A stretch of 64,000 nucleotides of DNA. Origin: Klebsormidium nitens (lineage: Eukaryota > Streptophyta > Klebsormidiophyceae > Klebsormidiales > Klebsormidiaceae). The notes under the pieces are model-generated. The model was not told the DNA's origin, made no database searches, and saw nothing but the letters and a program-made list of their open reading frames with translations. The translations under genes and the position numbers were made by a program. This document shows, in pieces, positions 42,089 to 56,300 of this stretch; position 1 is the first letter of the stretch; every line of letters starts with the position of its first letter. Location: assembly GCA_000708835.1 (NCBI GenBank), contig DF236990.1:236173-300172 (forward strand), given 5' to 3'.

Positions 42089-44350
42089 CTTCGCTTTTGA
42101 TCAAGGTGACAGTCCTATGCACCACCAGCTACTGTAGAAGGAGTACAAACTTTTGAGGAGTGGAAACCTGCTCTCTTTTGGAGAACGGAGCCCCATTGAT
42201 GAGCTAAGTGACCTTTGAAAGGATGAGTCCTCCCAACGCTTTACACATTAAACGCTCTGACGTTACAAAAAGACTTCCGATCTGCCACAATCGGTGACTT
42301 GCTGCTTCTATGGCTTCCTTTCCCAACCTGCTGCAACGCCCCTCAATTTGGATTTGAAATGCGCCCCTGAACATGGGGCTCGAAAGCGCCTCTGCATTGC
42401 ATGTGGGCAACTGCCCCAAACTGCCCTGCCCACATGTGACAGCATCGTCAACATGCGCGGGCAGCCCTGTCGGCATGCTTCCGGTTTCCGCTGGGTTCCG
42501 CGGCCTCTCGTAGATATTATATATACGTACTTTTCTGCACGGCTTCCGGCGGTCTGAACTTAATTGGAGGAGAAACGGTATTAGGGCCTGAGGCTAAGAA
42601 GCTAGTCCACGTGATACATCGGACAGCTATAACTTAGTATAAGGACGCAAGGCACTTGACTGACGGCTGGGAAACAGTACTTTCTGAAATTCTCGGTCCC
42701 TGGATATGTCTGCAGAACGTGGGCGAAACCCGCCTAAATAAATTCACCAAGTTGGGGAACAGATGATCAGCCACGGCCCAGATGCTGAGAAAGGAGGAGG
42801 CCACTGCTGCCAGTGCTGGGCAATGGCGAAGAGAAGAATGGCTGGATGAAAACAGCTACTTTGCAGAAGTTGTAGCCCTTACGCTGTTACTAGTACCTCG
42901 GCGTTTTTGCCTGCTTGCTGCATTCCGCACAGAAGCTGCTCTGTTTTAGAGCAATGTGGAGGAAAGAACTTGCCTGACTGCGCCTCGTCTTTGGCTGACA
43001 ACCCAAGTGGGTGGGACAAGAATCCTGAAGGTGAGCCGTTTGCTTAGATTGCAACAAGAACTGTATGTCATTGGAGGGCAATTGTCCTTTGCTCAGCAGA
43101 CGTTCCTCGAAGGGCAACAAACTGATAGCACTCCTGCTTTTTCCAGATGCCTCTCTCAATATGACCCTTCAAATGTGGCTCCTGCTCAGCTATGAGATAG
43201 CGATTCTCAAATGTTGGGGTCCTTTTGAGTCCCAGTCCATCTTCTGATCTGCAGTTCAGGGCCTTTCACTTTTGGAATAAAAGGCTGAATTATGACATGG
43301 AGGTGCCGGTGGCAGGATTGGCAAGTCGCCGAGTCCTGATTGGTGGTGCATTTGACATGGTTGCACTGTGTATCGGTTTCATCGTGTTAAATGCTTTTTA
43401 CAAAGAAAATGAAGACAAGGAGAAAGAGACTGCTTTCAGCTGAAAACTTGTGTGGGACTAGTGTTTGCCTCTTGATGTCAGGACATTGGTCGGACTACTT
43501 CAAATTTGCTTGAGAGAAATAGTATGCGGCTGTCCGCTCGTTTGAAGTCAGACTTCCTGCTGTGAATGCAAGACGATAGCGCTGATATTAAGTGGACCTA
43601 AAAGCCAGACCATACAAATAAGGTCTCAAACCCCTTTCTTTGCCCTGCCTCCGCTGTAATTGGGAGCCAATTCTGTCAAGCTGATGAAGTTGCTCACATT
43701 CATCTGTTGTGTCATAGAACATTACAGGATACCTACGCTGTGCAAGCAAGAAATAGGCTGGGTTTCCTGCTGATTTGTTGGGTGCATGACCCCGGCAGGC
43801 ATCTGCTTCATTCATCGTATAACTTTTGCTCCCTCTCTCTGGATTTCTTTCCGTTTTGAAAAATGGGGGCTACCTTTATGACTGATGCAGCTTTCCAGTT
43901 CTTCTGTGCAAGGATCACTATTGAGACGTCAGGGAGAGGACGACTTCTTTGCAGAGGTTTCGGATTAGAACGTGACACATGTTCAGATTACTTGAATCAA
44001 AAGGCAACAGTGACAGGCACACAGGGGAAAGGAATGAAGCTTTCTGCATCTTAAGGAGGACTGAAAGGATCCAACAACCATTGCAGCAAAGGACCGTTCC
44101 TTTCTAACATTGATTGGCGAAGAGCCGCTTCCGATTTCCAGGTCTAATATCATTGGCAGTCTCTTCCAGGTCTTGAGGGCTTCTTTTCTACCTGCCGGCA
44201 TAGAAGTGTAACATTGACACCGGGCACCCCCGGGAGCGAAAGGCGGGCTTCTTCTGAGTTGGCGGACAACAGTGTACCTGAGCTGCAGACTGCATGGAGA
44301 GAGCTTAGCCCAATTCTCCCCGTCACTTCTGGCGAGAACAGAGTTCTAAG
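42089..44350. other. Divergent intergenic region upstream of the JmjC gene
   Basis: This 2.26-kb spacer lies between the 5' ends of the FkbM and JmjC genes. It should contain both promoters and possibly 5' UTR exons. Besides a weak small-ORF candidate (43297-43443), a 54-codon ORF starts near 42782 without any recognisable motif. I see no repeats. Confidence 0.35.
43297..43443 (+). CDS. Hypothetical 48-residue single-span membrane protein
   Basis: An ATG at 43297 opens a short frame that ends in TGA at 43441-43443. It holds one convincing hydrophobic segment (DMVALCIGFIVLNAFY) and an acidic-basic tail ENEDKEKETAF. The same frame is open upstream to a possible acceptor CAG at about 43257, so it could be the last exon of a spliced small gene. 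I do not recognise a family. It could equally be chance. Confidence 0.25.
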   Translation: MEVPVAGLASRRVLIGGAFDMVALCIGFIVLNAFYKENEDKEKETAFS

Positions 44351-47300
44351 ATGTTGGGGGCAGACTTGGCGGTGGGGCCGAGTGGACAAGCTGAAGGGGA
44401 CCCGACAGACGGCGGCTCATTCTCTGGTCCCAGAAGTGGAACGGCGGTCAATAGTTGCCCCGTTGAAAACGCCGTAGCTATGCTTGCCGCAAATGGTGGA
44501 GCTGTGGGGCAAAGTCCGGGATCAGCGGGAAAAGTGCGCCAGTCTCGGGCGCCTCGTGGTCTCTCTTGTGCTCAGTGCGGCGTCTCGGATGCACTGGTTC
44601 GAATAATTGCTCACAACAAGGATGGGGAGGGCTACCATTGCGGGGCCTGTTACCAGCACCGCCGGAAGCTTGAAGGACCCCTACCGGCGGCCTTCCTTCC
44701 CAGAAGAAAGGCCGGTCTCATGAATGACCGTCCCCATGCCCACAACGGGGCCGTGCAGAGAGGGGCAGGTATAGTCGCCGGAGGCGCTCTAGGGCCAAGC
44801 GCGGTAGGAGTTGCAAGTGGTTTGCGAAAGGCGCCAATCATGACGGGTAGCGGGGCAAAAGGCGCGGCAGAAAATCGGAAGAAGCGGAAGGTTTCGGAAG
44901 GGGGGACTGGTGGGACCCCCGCAAAGAAGCGCCCCCCTCCAGAGGGGGCGGCTGCTGTCGGCACGGGGGAGACCGTTCACGGGGATGAATCGCAGGCAAA
45001 TGGTGGGAATGGAGCAGACGGGATCGGAGCAGCTTCGCTTGAAACGGGGGCAGGGGCCAGTCCTTCCTGGCAGGCTGGCAAAAACGTTTCTGCACAGACA
45101 ACAGACTTTTCCAACCCGGCTCCGCTCACTCCCTCCGAGCTGCTGGATGTGGCAGCGGCTCCGCCTGTTCCGGTCAAGTCAGCGGGCAGCCCGGAAGACG
45201 AGGCGACCCTGCAACAAAAGGCGCTCGAACTGGCGGAGGCCCATCCTGCGGACCAGCCTTGGGAAATGGAAGACATCGACGGCTTTGTGGATTCTCAGGT
45301 GCGTCTGCTTGAGGAGTTGTCCCCCGCTGAAAGTATGAAGAGGCCGTGTGTCCGGGAAAAACCCTCAGGACCTGATGAAGAAGGAGGGGCGCCTGCGGGT
45401 GCAAACGGGGGGCTTCCGGTTGAGAAGGCAGGGGATCCCCCGGGATTGCGGAAGGTGGAGGAACGAGAGGCGCCAGCTGGCGGCGAAGCGAGAATGCCAG
45501 GTGGCAGCAGGGACGCCGCTGGTCCAGACCACTGGCTGCAGGATCTTATCGTCGAGCCTGACGGGCGGCAGGAAGTCGTCTTGGGGGACGCAGTGCCAGG
45601 GGGTGACATGCTAGCGTCCCCTGCTTCGATAGAAGGCGCTTCTCAGGGGAAGACGGCAAGTGAGGGTGAAGAGGAGAGGGGTTCTGCAGCGCAGGGGAAG
45701 AAGCGGGGGGGGGTGAGGACTGTAGTCCTTGGAGTGGCCGAGGTTGCTTCCAGGCTTGCCTCAAAGTTGCTTGGGAAGAAGGCGCAACGTGGCGATGGGG
45801 GCTTGGATTCGGAAGCTGCCGCAGAGCCTGGCATTGGTAGGAGACCCCAAGAAGTGGTCGCCCTGACTAGTAGGGAGACAGAGCCCCAGTCGCCGTCGGG
45901 GGCTCTGGAAGGTCCGCTGTCAGACGAGCCTGACTCGCTGCCATCCTTGGGAAAGCGAAGTACATTGCAAAATGGGGGGCAGGAGGAAGATGGTGGAACC
46001 GCCCCCAAGGAGGCGGCTGCGGAGGATGGGGTAGCAGCTTCAGAGATGCTAGAGGCAGCGAAGGGGTCGGAGAAGGGTCCAGCGAACGGAGCGTTGGCGG
46101 GACCTCCGACTCAGGTGAGCCCTTAGGAGCGCAAGCAGATTGAGGAGAAGCCCGGAAAGCAACGTTAAAAACATCTGCAGAATCACATGGACGTTCTTGA
46201 ATCTTCAAAACGGTCTGCCGACAGACGAACGTCCGTGGTCGGCAATGCGTTCAATCATCCGAGAACTCTCGCGAAATAATTGCAGACTTTTCCTGACGTA
46301 AGCAGGCTAAAACTATCAGCACTAAGCGCCAGGGGCAACCTTGTTGTCAAGAGCAGGCACTTTCAGGAAGCCCCACCTCGCAGCCTGGCCCGCGTGGACC
46401 AACATAGCTCGTGTTTCATTGCAATACAAGAAGCAGGTTCGTTGGTCGTCTGTCTATTGTTCATGTCTATTGTTCAGACGTCTTTTCACCCATCATATAC
46501 CTATCCAACAAAGATTCTTAAGTCTTTGGACAGACACGCAAGCTGTCTGAAGCCTGAACTCAAACACGTGTGTTGCAGAAACGTGGCGGTCAGGTATTGG
46601 GCAACGGAGGGGACTCCGTCGGGGCCTCCATTGGTGGTTCTGACGACGTGGGGGCAAGCACAAAGGGAGGCGGTGGAGAGGATGAGAATATGGGTGATGT
46701 CCCCTCAGTAGTCAGTAGCCTGTCGGGAAAGGGGCCTGCGGGTTCGATTCTGCGAAACACTGGTGAAAAGGCGGGCAGCAGGGCGGATCTCTCAGAACCC
46801 GGAGCTGCTTCCAAGGACCAGAGGGGAGCGCTGATGCCGCAGAACGGGCAGGAGACGTGTGGTGCGGGCGACGCAATGGGAAGTTTTGCAACGGACGTGG
46901 GCCCTTCAGAAGGGAGAAAGCGGAAGCGAGCGCAGGTGGGAGACTGCTTGAGAGGGGCTGATGTTGGAAAGGAGAAGCGGAAGCGGGTCCGGTTGGATCC
47001 GGCCTGTGCGCAGTGCCAGGTGAAGATCGTGCATACGAACTACAGGCGGCATGGGCCGGACGGGTCAAATTGCCTTTGCGTCACGTGCGGAGACGCCTGG
47101 GCTGCGACTGAGGATGGCCTCAAGTGGGCGCTGCATAAGTTCGGAACGGCTGAGTGTGCAAACTGCAAAGTAAACACGACATTTCGACGGGAGGGTCCCG
47201 CAGGAAAGGGCACGCTGTGTGACCGGTGTGGGACAACCTGGAATAACCGGGGAAGGCCGGAGACTTTCTCGTGGGACCCTCCCCACGTGCTATTCAAGAT

Positions 47301-50300
47301 GCCGGAAAAGAAGAGGAAAGACCCGAACGGGCAAGGGGCTTCCGGAGAAAGCAGCGGCGTGGTCTTTCTAACTCAGACATTGCGGGGCGGAGAGCAAGAC
47401 GGGCTTAGGGACGAGGAGAGTGGTTTAGAAGGGGGAAACAGTGCGACGAACGTTGGGGGAAAGGAAAGCAGAACGAGTTGTGAAAGAAGGGGGAGCGTCG
47501 AAGGCAAGGGGAGCGCTAAAGGGCGATGCAACGGAGGGAAAGTTGTGCACGAGAAGGGCAGGGGGGTTGGTGAAACCACTGGGGAAACCAGGATTTGCCC
47601 CGGTTGTGAGAGGGCGATACCCCCTGGAAAGGCGGCCGGTGGGCCTGGGGGCCAGAGAACCCTCTGCAGAACATGCAACTTCGCTTGGCTGTATACCCTC
47701 AAGAAAAGCGACCAGATCCCGAACAACAGGCATCTGAAAAACGTCCCTAACGCCTCCAAGCTCGGCCGTGGGAAGAAGAGCGTCGCTTTGGGAGAGCCTG
47801 TGGCAGTGGGGAAGAAAGGCGGCGGTCCGATGGGGGAGCGGGAAGAGAAGCAGCAGCCTGCCAGGGAAGAAGCAACAACGACGGAGGTCGTCAAATCGTC
47901 GCCGCTGGCTCAGAGTGGGTTGAAGGGAACGCGGAAAGGGAGAAAGGGGGGCGATAGCCAGCGAGGAAAAAAGTCGGGGGGCAAGGGCGGAGCGTTGAGG
48001 CAAAAGAATGTTGAGAAGGGGTCAGGGGAGAAGGGCAAAATACGGAGAGAAAAAGAGCAGGCCAAAGCGGAAGAGAAGCCGTCGGGGAAGGGGGACCCTC
48101 ACGTGGGGCGGCCAGAAGACAAGAAACAGAATATGGGCGAAAAGGGCGGTGCAATATTGGCGACGGGGCAGGGTAAGAAGTTGCCCGGGAAGGGGAAGCG
48201 GGGTCGTCAGTTGGTAATCAGAAACGGAGGGGTGAAAGAAGTGGCCATTGAATTGAAGAAGCAGCGGAACGAGGGCGGGGGAAGCTCGGTGGTTGAAGAA
48301 CCAAGCAAGGAGTTAAGTCCGCGGAATGTAGGGGAAAGGGAAAAGGGTTCCGTTTCGGAAGGGGCCACTAGTAGGGGGTGGGTGTATGACGAGACTCCGG
48401 AGGAAGGCAAGGGGGCTAAGGGCTGTGCCGGTGCAGAGAGCAGCGTCGAGGGGTACGTGTTCACGGTAGCAAACACCGGGAACCCGTTCATGACGCCAAG
48501 AGGGGTGAAGCTCTTGTCCTACTTGCTAGATGGCCCGGACGAGGAAGAGCCCGGGGAGGATCCGACTGGGGACGACCCGCCCAAACGGAAGCGGGCGCCG
48601 CTAGGGCTCGCGCCGCGCGAGGTGCGGGTCTGCGTGAAGAAGGTGCTGAAAGCGCTGGACCCGAGGAAGTTCATGGTGAGCAATCCGCTGTCGAATCGGG
48701 AGTCGTTTGTCGTCAGGGGGGTGGAGTGCTCGGTCCCCCAGGGGGTCAACGTCGGATCGTACTCAGCCGCAGTGCAGGAAATGGTCCTAGCTGCTCTTGG
48801 GGAGGAGACGAAAGTCCGGGGAAAGGCGACAGCTGGCGCGCCGATGTGGAAACCGGACGCGAAACTGTCGGAGGAGCTGCGGTGCTCGAGGAGTGATGGG
48901 CGGGGATGGCGGTGCGGGCAGGAGCGATGGGGCGAATACACCATGTGCGAGCATCACGTGCGACAAGCGAATGCGCGGAACGGGAAGAAGGGCCCTGTAG
49001 GGGGTCTTATGCAAAAGGCAAGGAAAGGGCCCGCGAGGTTGAGCGGGAAGAAGGGCGCGGCGCGGGGGTTGGTGTTGAAGGCGAAAGGCGGGGCGAGGGT
49101 GAGGGGGCTGAAGGTGGGAAAAGGCGCGGGGGACAAGCTGGCGGTGTTACAACGGCTCAAGGATGTGCAGCAAAAGAAGGTGAGGCCTCGCTTTCTGTCT
49201 TCCATCTTGTCAGCTTGGCGCGGCAATGACCAGTGTGAAGCTTTCAGCAATGTCGATCTTGCGGTCATTGCAGTCTTTTTGAACGGAGGTACGCGGTGAA
49301 AGTGTCCGACCTGCATTTCTGTGGCTTTTCATTCCGTCTCTTCGTCGAAGCTCGTACTTGACAATCTTCAGGACAGTAAGGCAAGCCCGCATTCTCTGTC
49401 TGCTACTTTCGACTCGCCCTACCTCAAGCCAACGTCTTTGTGCACCGCCTTAGGATGGCAGGCTAATAAGCACAGAAGTGGTAGCTGAAGAACGCTTCAA
49501 ACCCATCAATGCAGAGACCAGTCGTTGCGGCGCCAGCCTGTGACGCATCAGGTGCAATATTCTACTGACAGGTTGAGAACTTGGTCACATAAGGACATAA
49601 GGTCCCTGCGTTCAAGAAGCCCGTGTCTGCGACTTTTTCTGGTCTTACCACAGTTGACTTTTTTGCAGGGGGTGGTCCAACGGCGGTGCCACCAGTGCAA
49701 CAAGCACGGGAGTCTAGTGGGCTGCGGGGGCTGCGACACTAAGTACTGCCAAAGCTGCGTGGGGACCTGGTAAGGATTCCACTCTTAAGAAACACGCCTT
49801 CGACGATCTCAATCAGCATCACTTGCTTAGCAACAGACGGCAAGCATCCGCCTTGTCGAGAAAAGACCACCCCCCCGACTCAATCTGTTCAGAACGTCTT
49901 CTACGAGACTGCTGGAAGAAGAACAGATCAGTTGGTTCTTCCGACTCGCCTATGTGCTTAAACTGTTTTTCCTGTACTCTTGTGAGTCGAAACGCATGAC
50001 CATTCCTCAGTCAACGCCCCGTTGCAACCCGATTTCAAAAGCGCTAAAGTGTATGCTTTGACACTCCGGCTTTTGATGTCCGCAGGTACTCCAAGCGTGC
50101 AACCGAAGTGACGGTCCACGACGGCAGGCGCCAGTGGGAGAAGTGTCCCCTTTGCGTGGGCAACTGCAACTGCCGGCGCTGCCTGATCGACCCCGCGCCC
50201 GCAAACTACGTAAGTCCGTAAAGGCGCTTGTATTAGGAGTTTGGGTTTTTTGGTTGAATCAGAGCTTTACGATTTCGGCGTTTGTCTGCGCTCGCTCCAC

Positions 50301-53300
50301 AAGTGCCGTCGCTCCCTGATCGATTTTGTGCCCGCACGCTAAGCGATCCTCCCTGCAAGCCTTTGTCGCCAACATGCAAGCCCACCATCAATCCTTTGGT
50401 AGGAGAAATGATTCTCAACTTTGGCCCGGACTTCCTCCTTTTGAGCTTGTCATATTTTTCTGCACGGTAATTTGGGCTGCCTCGTTGATATGGGGAAGCC
50501 ACTAAATCTCGATCAATTGCAAACGGAGACGGTGAACTTGTGAGACGGGCCAAGTGCCACGTGACTATTCCTCTTTTCGAGGATTTAAAGCAGCCGTTAA
50601 AGTCGAGATCAGGACCTTCTGAAGAAATTTGGGGCTCATCGGAACCTGTCCGCCTGGTCAGTGGTATTCTTCCTTCTTAGATTCTGCTTTCCTGTTGCAA
50701 TCTATCTTTGAGTCGTCGAAAAAGAGAGGATCAACAGGTACCAGTTACTCTTCTTATCACTCCTGCTCGATTGGGAGCTCTGCAAATATGGGAGGAATCA
50801 ACGCACCTTCCCTCCGACCCGTAACTCTCTCTTCGACAGGCGGGGTGCGACACCGATCCAGCCGCCCATGATCGCAAGACGGATCTTCTCCGCTACGCGC
50901 TGCGCATGATCGCCTCGAACCTGCACACAATCCAGGAAACGCAGCAGAAGGAAGTCACGCTCGAGCGCGCGCGATCGAGCGGGCGTTACGCGGTCAAGCG
51001 GGCCAAGGTTCAGAACGACGAGAGAGTGCTCTGGTGAGGGATGGAAAGATTGCTGTGTTTGATCTTGCTGGGACCTGTGGATTAAACGAGAAGTGCCTTA
51101 TATTGCTGCGAAAGCTGATTTCGTCTGAAAGGTGCCTTTTGGACTTGCTTCTTTGTCTGTGTCAAGGAAAGGAAGTATTTGCGCTGAAGATCAGAGTGTT
51201 TATCTTGGGGCATCGATGCGAGTCTCCGCTTGGGAGGGTCCGTTTTCAAAGTATTCCGTGTGACAATCTCGAGTTCAACCGCCAACGAGTACTTTGACGT
51301 TTCGATTGGACGACTCTAGTCGTGCAATCCCTTGATCGATGCAAGAAGCGGGACGGAATCAGGTCCTGAATGCTTGGACAGCAGTGTCATTCTGCTTATT
51401 CGTCTTCCTAACACGTAATTTGATTCCTCATCTCTTCTTTGGAGGACGCCGATTGTTTGTTGAACGCAACTGCTCTTGAGCTGCTTCATTTCCAACTTTG
51501 TGCATAGTGACGTACTGTTAAGAAAAGCTGCGACGGGTCAAGTAAAGAATTCAGCCTTATAAATGGCTTTATTTGCAGAAACGAGATCTCAAAAACCCTG
51601 GCGACCAGATTTGCTAATCTTCGTTCCACCCGTTTCTGGCAGCAACTGCTGCCGTACTTCCATCGTGGACTACGTCCGCTCCTGCAGCGCCGCGACGCAC
51701 TTCGACCTCTGCCTCCAGTGCGCCGAGGACGTCCGAAACCACAAAATGGCGCCGGAGACCGGACTCGGACCTCGTTCGGACAACAGCCAAACCCAGGGAA
51801 CCCCCAAGCGCGAAGAGCGGACTGCTGAAGCGCCTCTTGAAGAAAGGGAAGGCGGTGCAGAGAAGATTGGACGGCTGGGGTTAGGAAAACGGAGGGCGGT
51901 CGACGAGGGTTCGGGTGCCGTTTCGACTTTTGGGAGGGACGGTTACGACGAAGTTCAGCGGTTGGGTGGTTCGGATATGGTCGCTTCTGGTCCAGGGGGA
52001 TCAGAGCTGGTGGACTTTGCCGAGGGGGGGTCCGAGATGGTACTGGGGTCGCAGAAAGCGGAGGTGAAAGGCGGGTGGTGGTCAAGAGAGCCTGCCGCGG
52101 GGGTGGAAGAAAACAAACCCGCTCGGCTAGGGGGGCCAGCGGGTGCGGACGGGCCACCCCCCCGGAACGAAGGGGAACATGCGGCGGTCCTAGCTGGTGC
52201 GAACGAGGAGGCTCGCGCTGCCGACGCTGCTGACGGGGGGCTCGAAAAGTTTCCGGGAGACGACACGTGTACGGTTCCCAAGGGCTATGTCCGGGGAGGG
52301 GGGCAGACGCAGCTGGAAGAAAGGGGGGGAAAGGGGCAGGCCGGAATTGCACCTGCAGAAGCGGGGGGGAAAGCGGAAGCGTGGGGAGAAGCAAAGGAGC
52401 TGCTGGAATTGGGGGCTGCTGTTGCTGATGGGGGGTGGAAAATGGAGCCAGCAAAAGAGGGGGGTTGCGAAAATGCAGCCGGAAAAGTGAGTGCGGACGG
52501 AGGATTAGCGGTTGAAGGTGGGAAAGGGGAAAGAGAAGCGGTTGTGCTGCTCGATTGCGGAGTTTCACAGCGGCCTGCCGACGTGGATCCGTCTGGCGGC
52601 GGTCTCGAGGAGGGGGATTCCCCAGCGAAAGAACGCGGAGATGCGAAGCAGACGGTGACATCGGTGGAAGTTGGCGGCTTGACAGAAAACGTCAGGGGAG
52701 AAGGGTCGGGACAGGGCGAGCCGCTGAAAGTAATTAGACCTGCGTCCGATGTTGCGGATGCGACGTTGTCTGGCACCGGCACAGCCAATGGGAAGAAGGG
52801 AACCGCCCAGAAGCAGAGTCGGCGAAGCAGTGTCAGGGAAGTTCTTGCGCTCCTAGGCAACGACTCGCCCGCTCTCGAGTTTGCGGTAGACGGCGACCTG
52901 ACCTCCGAACGGTCGAAGCGCACCAGGCCCCGTAATTCGGAGCTGGGCCTGACCGCGAGCCCGAGTAACTCGCCGACAACGCCAAAAAGGAGGCCTCTCC
53001 GGAACGGCTTGCGGCGGCGTTCGGGGAAGGGGGAGACGGACCTCGTCGTTCTGGACGATTCTGAGGGTGAAGCGGAGCCGGAAATGGACGGCGATCTGCC
53101 GCCGTGGCTGCCGACAGAACGGGGAAAGATCGTGTGTCCGGGGAAGGAGTGGGGCGGGTGCGGAAAGGGCGATTTGGAGCTGCGGTCGCTCCAAGGGGAC
53201 AAATGGATGGAGAAACTGGACAGGGGGTTGCGGGAGATCGTGGGGGGGGGGTCGGAGAAAGCTGAGGTGAGTGTAAGAAAGGTATTTCCTGTTGTTCGAG

Positions 53301-56300
53301 GTTGGTGTGTGTTCTGACTGCTTCGTTTCATCAAGCACCCGTTCCATGGCTTGCATTCTTCGAGGGTTAAAGTTCAAGGTACATGATATGTGTTGTGAAT
53401 CCAGAATGGAGACACCAGTTTTTTTAAGAAGCCCATGCAACGTTGGGCTGGTTCGTCTTCTGGGTGTCCATTGAGACGCTAACATGCGGAAGAACTTTTC
53501 CTGGTTAAATTTGTGGAGCGAGTCTGTGAAAGACTTAGCCTTGTATCCAAAGCATTGAATCTAAGTTACGGGCGAAATTGTAGATCTTCTTGCTTAATAT
53601 TGAAGATTGTTCAAAGGTACCTGTTTGTACTTTCGAATCATTTCTCATAAAGCTTGATGCCGACTTTGCAACGAGCACCTGATGAAGCATTCAGGAATAG
53701 CACTAACGGCACCAAACGGAATGTTTCATTTTTTCCCGATGGAATTGAGGTTGAACCTGGTCGGATATTTGGAGGCGTCAACGAGTTAAAGTCGGACACG
53801 CCCATTGTCAGACTTGGTCTCCATTCATGGCCCACGTGAAATGAATCGACTGGCGTATTTGCTTCATGAGACCGCCCTAATCTTTGCAGGAGCTGCCCTG
53901 CGAGTGCGTCTCGGTAGCGCCGGCAAAGGACCCGGTTGCCGGTTCATCACGGATCTCCTACGACCTCGGACTGGCCAAGCGGTCGAACCTCCGGCGGGCC
54001 GCAAGTCGAGCAGATTCTGCGGCCAACTTTATCTACTCTCCAGATGCTAGTGACATCAAAGCGAACCCAGGTATGCGGGTATAGGTCGTCACGCTTTGCT
54101 TTGGCAACGTTCTAAATTGTTCCAACGACCCACAACAATCAGTTACAATTGTCGGTAAGTTACGGATTGCATGCATGTGCTTATAAGATAGCACTCTGAA
54201 CCCCGTCTGGTCGCCTTGTCTCTGAATAGACTAAGCGAAGTCGGATAGTTAGGGCTGTCCCTGGCTTGGCCGCCATTTAGAGCAGGCTCATTTGCTTTAT
54301 CGTTCTTGAAGGCCTTAGGGGCTCGCCAAGAGAGGGGTATTGGCAGCTGGAGTTTTGTTGCCAACGTTGTCCTTATTCTATCCCCTTCCCAATCAATGTC
54401 AGGGACATTTTACAACTGACTTGCGTATTTTGAGATGGTATGGCCCCATCTCCATTCCTTCAGGCCGTCCTTCGACAACGGGAGCGTTCACAAACGCAAT
54501 GGCATTTCGGTGCATCTTTTCTGATAACTTGTGGCTGTCAGGATCGTCCTTTCTGTGGAGAGTACTGACGCGTTGGTGCGCTTCTTGTAGCACAAAGTGT
54601 GCAATACTTTCTGTTGAAGTCCGGAGCTCTTCTCTCAGCTTGATGTTGCCCAAAGACACCTGGCTTAACCATTACGCCTTCCCCTCTGCCAGCTGGCGCG
54701 CTGGAGCATTTTCAGCGGCACTGGGCGCGCGGCGAGCCGGTGATCGTGCGCGGGATCCAGAACCGCGCGGACGCGCTCAGCTGGGATCCGAACGTGATGT
54801 GCACCGCCGTCAAGGAGACGGCCAAGGACCGGGACACGTGGGAGCGAAAGGAGGTCGCGGCCGTCGATTGCCTCGACTGGAACTCGGTAAGGCCGTGCGA
54901 TTGAGTTCAGGGGAGAAAATGCTTTGAGAATGTCTAGCGGTATACTGTTTTCAGGTCGACTGAACTCGGTAAGACGGGTAGGATATGAATGACATGGAGC
55001 AATGTTTTCAGATTGTCTATTTGACAAGTTTGTTTCGGGCGACTTGGGGCCCGGGGTCGTCGTTTGGAACTTGAATGGAATTTGATAAGGCTGTCGAGTG
55101 GATAAGTTTGTTTATTGTCTAGTTGCAACTCTATTCCAAGTCGATTGCAATTTGGGAAGACGGGACGAATCTAAAGTCGTGGGAGCTGCGCTATACAGGC
55201 TTTCGGAGTGAAAGCTGGCCCGAAAGTATCTGCGATCAGCAGAGGGGTTTTGCGGGATCATTCATTGACACTTCCTGAAGCTTATTGGAGGCCTCTAAAT
55301 CCATTGCTGAATCGTGTCCACCTGGCGTTTACTTATTGTCGAGTGAGCCTCCCCTGGGGGTCCAGAAACAATATTCTCTCAGTTTTGAAACAACTTGCTT
55401 CGTTTGTTTGAGCAATCTCTTTAATTGTAGGGAGAAAAGTTTGGAGGCTGTTTTAGGAGCGCGATTTCGCGGCGTCACTGCTCATCAGCATCTCGAGACG
55501 CAGTATGTGCGAATTGGCATCAGAAGAGAGTCTGATTGGCGTTCCATGAACTTGGTTCTTTTCTTTCTATCCCCAGGTCAAGATCAAGACGCAGGACTTC
55601 TTCGAAGGCTACCTCACGGGCCGGGTTCACGGGGGAGACGGCGACGGTTGGCCGGAGATGCTCAAGCTCAAAGACTTCCCCCCCAAGGTGGACGCATGTT
55701 TGTGGGACCAGCTATTTGCAGCATTTGAATGTTGTGGCACTCGCGGGATGCGATGTATCGTGTTTTCGAAAGCTGGTTCGAAGAAGCACGTCAGTCGTAG
55801 TGCAGCTCCAGTACTTTGCTTGGCCAGTTCGGCGGGGTTTTGGCATCATTGACCACTCCGCTGTTTGTCCAAGTACTCAGGCTATGGCCTTCAGTCTGAC
55901 CATCTCATGTCTCTTTTGACAATTCTGAAGTTTTGTTCCGACGTGGCTCATCCTGTCTGCTCAGTTGAGTCTTTGAAGCTACACCGAAGTTTTGAGATAC
56001 TCGAACTTATGCCAGTACTGTGTCTTAGGCCCAGCTGAACATTATAGTTTTTCAAAGTGATGCGACTAAAGCACCTCTTAAGTTGGTCGGTCATCTGATT
56101 TCTGCAGGAAGCGATGGCTTCCCGGCTGCCCCGGCACTGCCGTGACTTTGTGGAGTCGTTGCCCTACCACGAGTACACCCACCCGACCAAGGGGCTCCTC
56201 AACCTGGCTGCTGCCCTGAAGGACGTGAGTGCCTTTCTATCAAGATCCTGCTTCAGGAATCTCTGCCTGAATGTGGATGTTTGGGAAAACGGTCGATGCC

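Noticed and set aside
43863-44054. 63-codon plus-strand ORF before the JmjC gene
   Set aside because: No conserved motif, no clear splice partner; likely 5' UTR or spacer sequence.
47373-48003. Minus-strand ORFs of 173-192 codons opposite JmjC exon 2
   Set aside because: Same cause: reverse complement of Gly/Lys-rich coding sequence gives Ser/Pro/Leu-rich noise.
51486-53485. Long antisense ORFs (up to 391 codons) opposite the JmjC gene
   Set aside because: They are Pro/Ser/Arg-rich frames mirrored by the GC-rich low-complexity sense exon; no domain, and the sense strand has conserved cysteine motifs.
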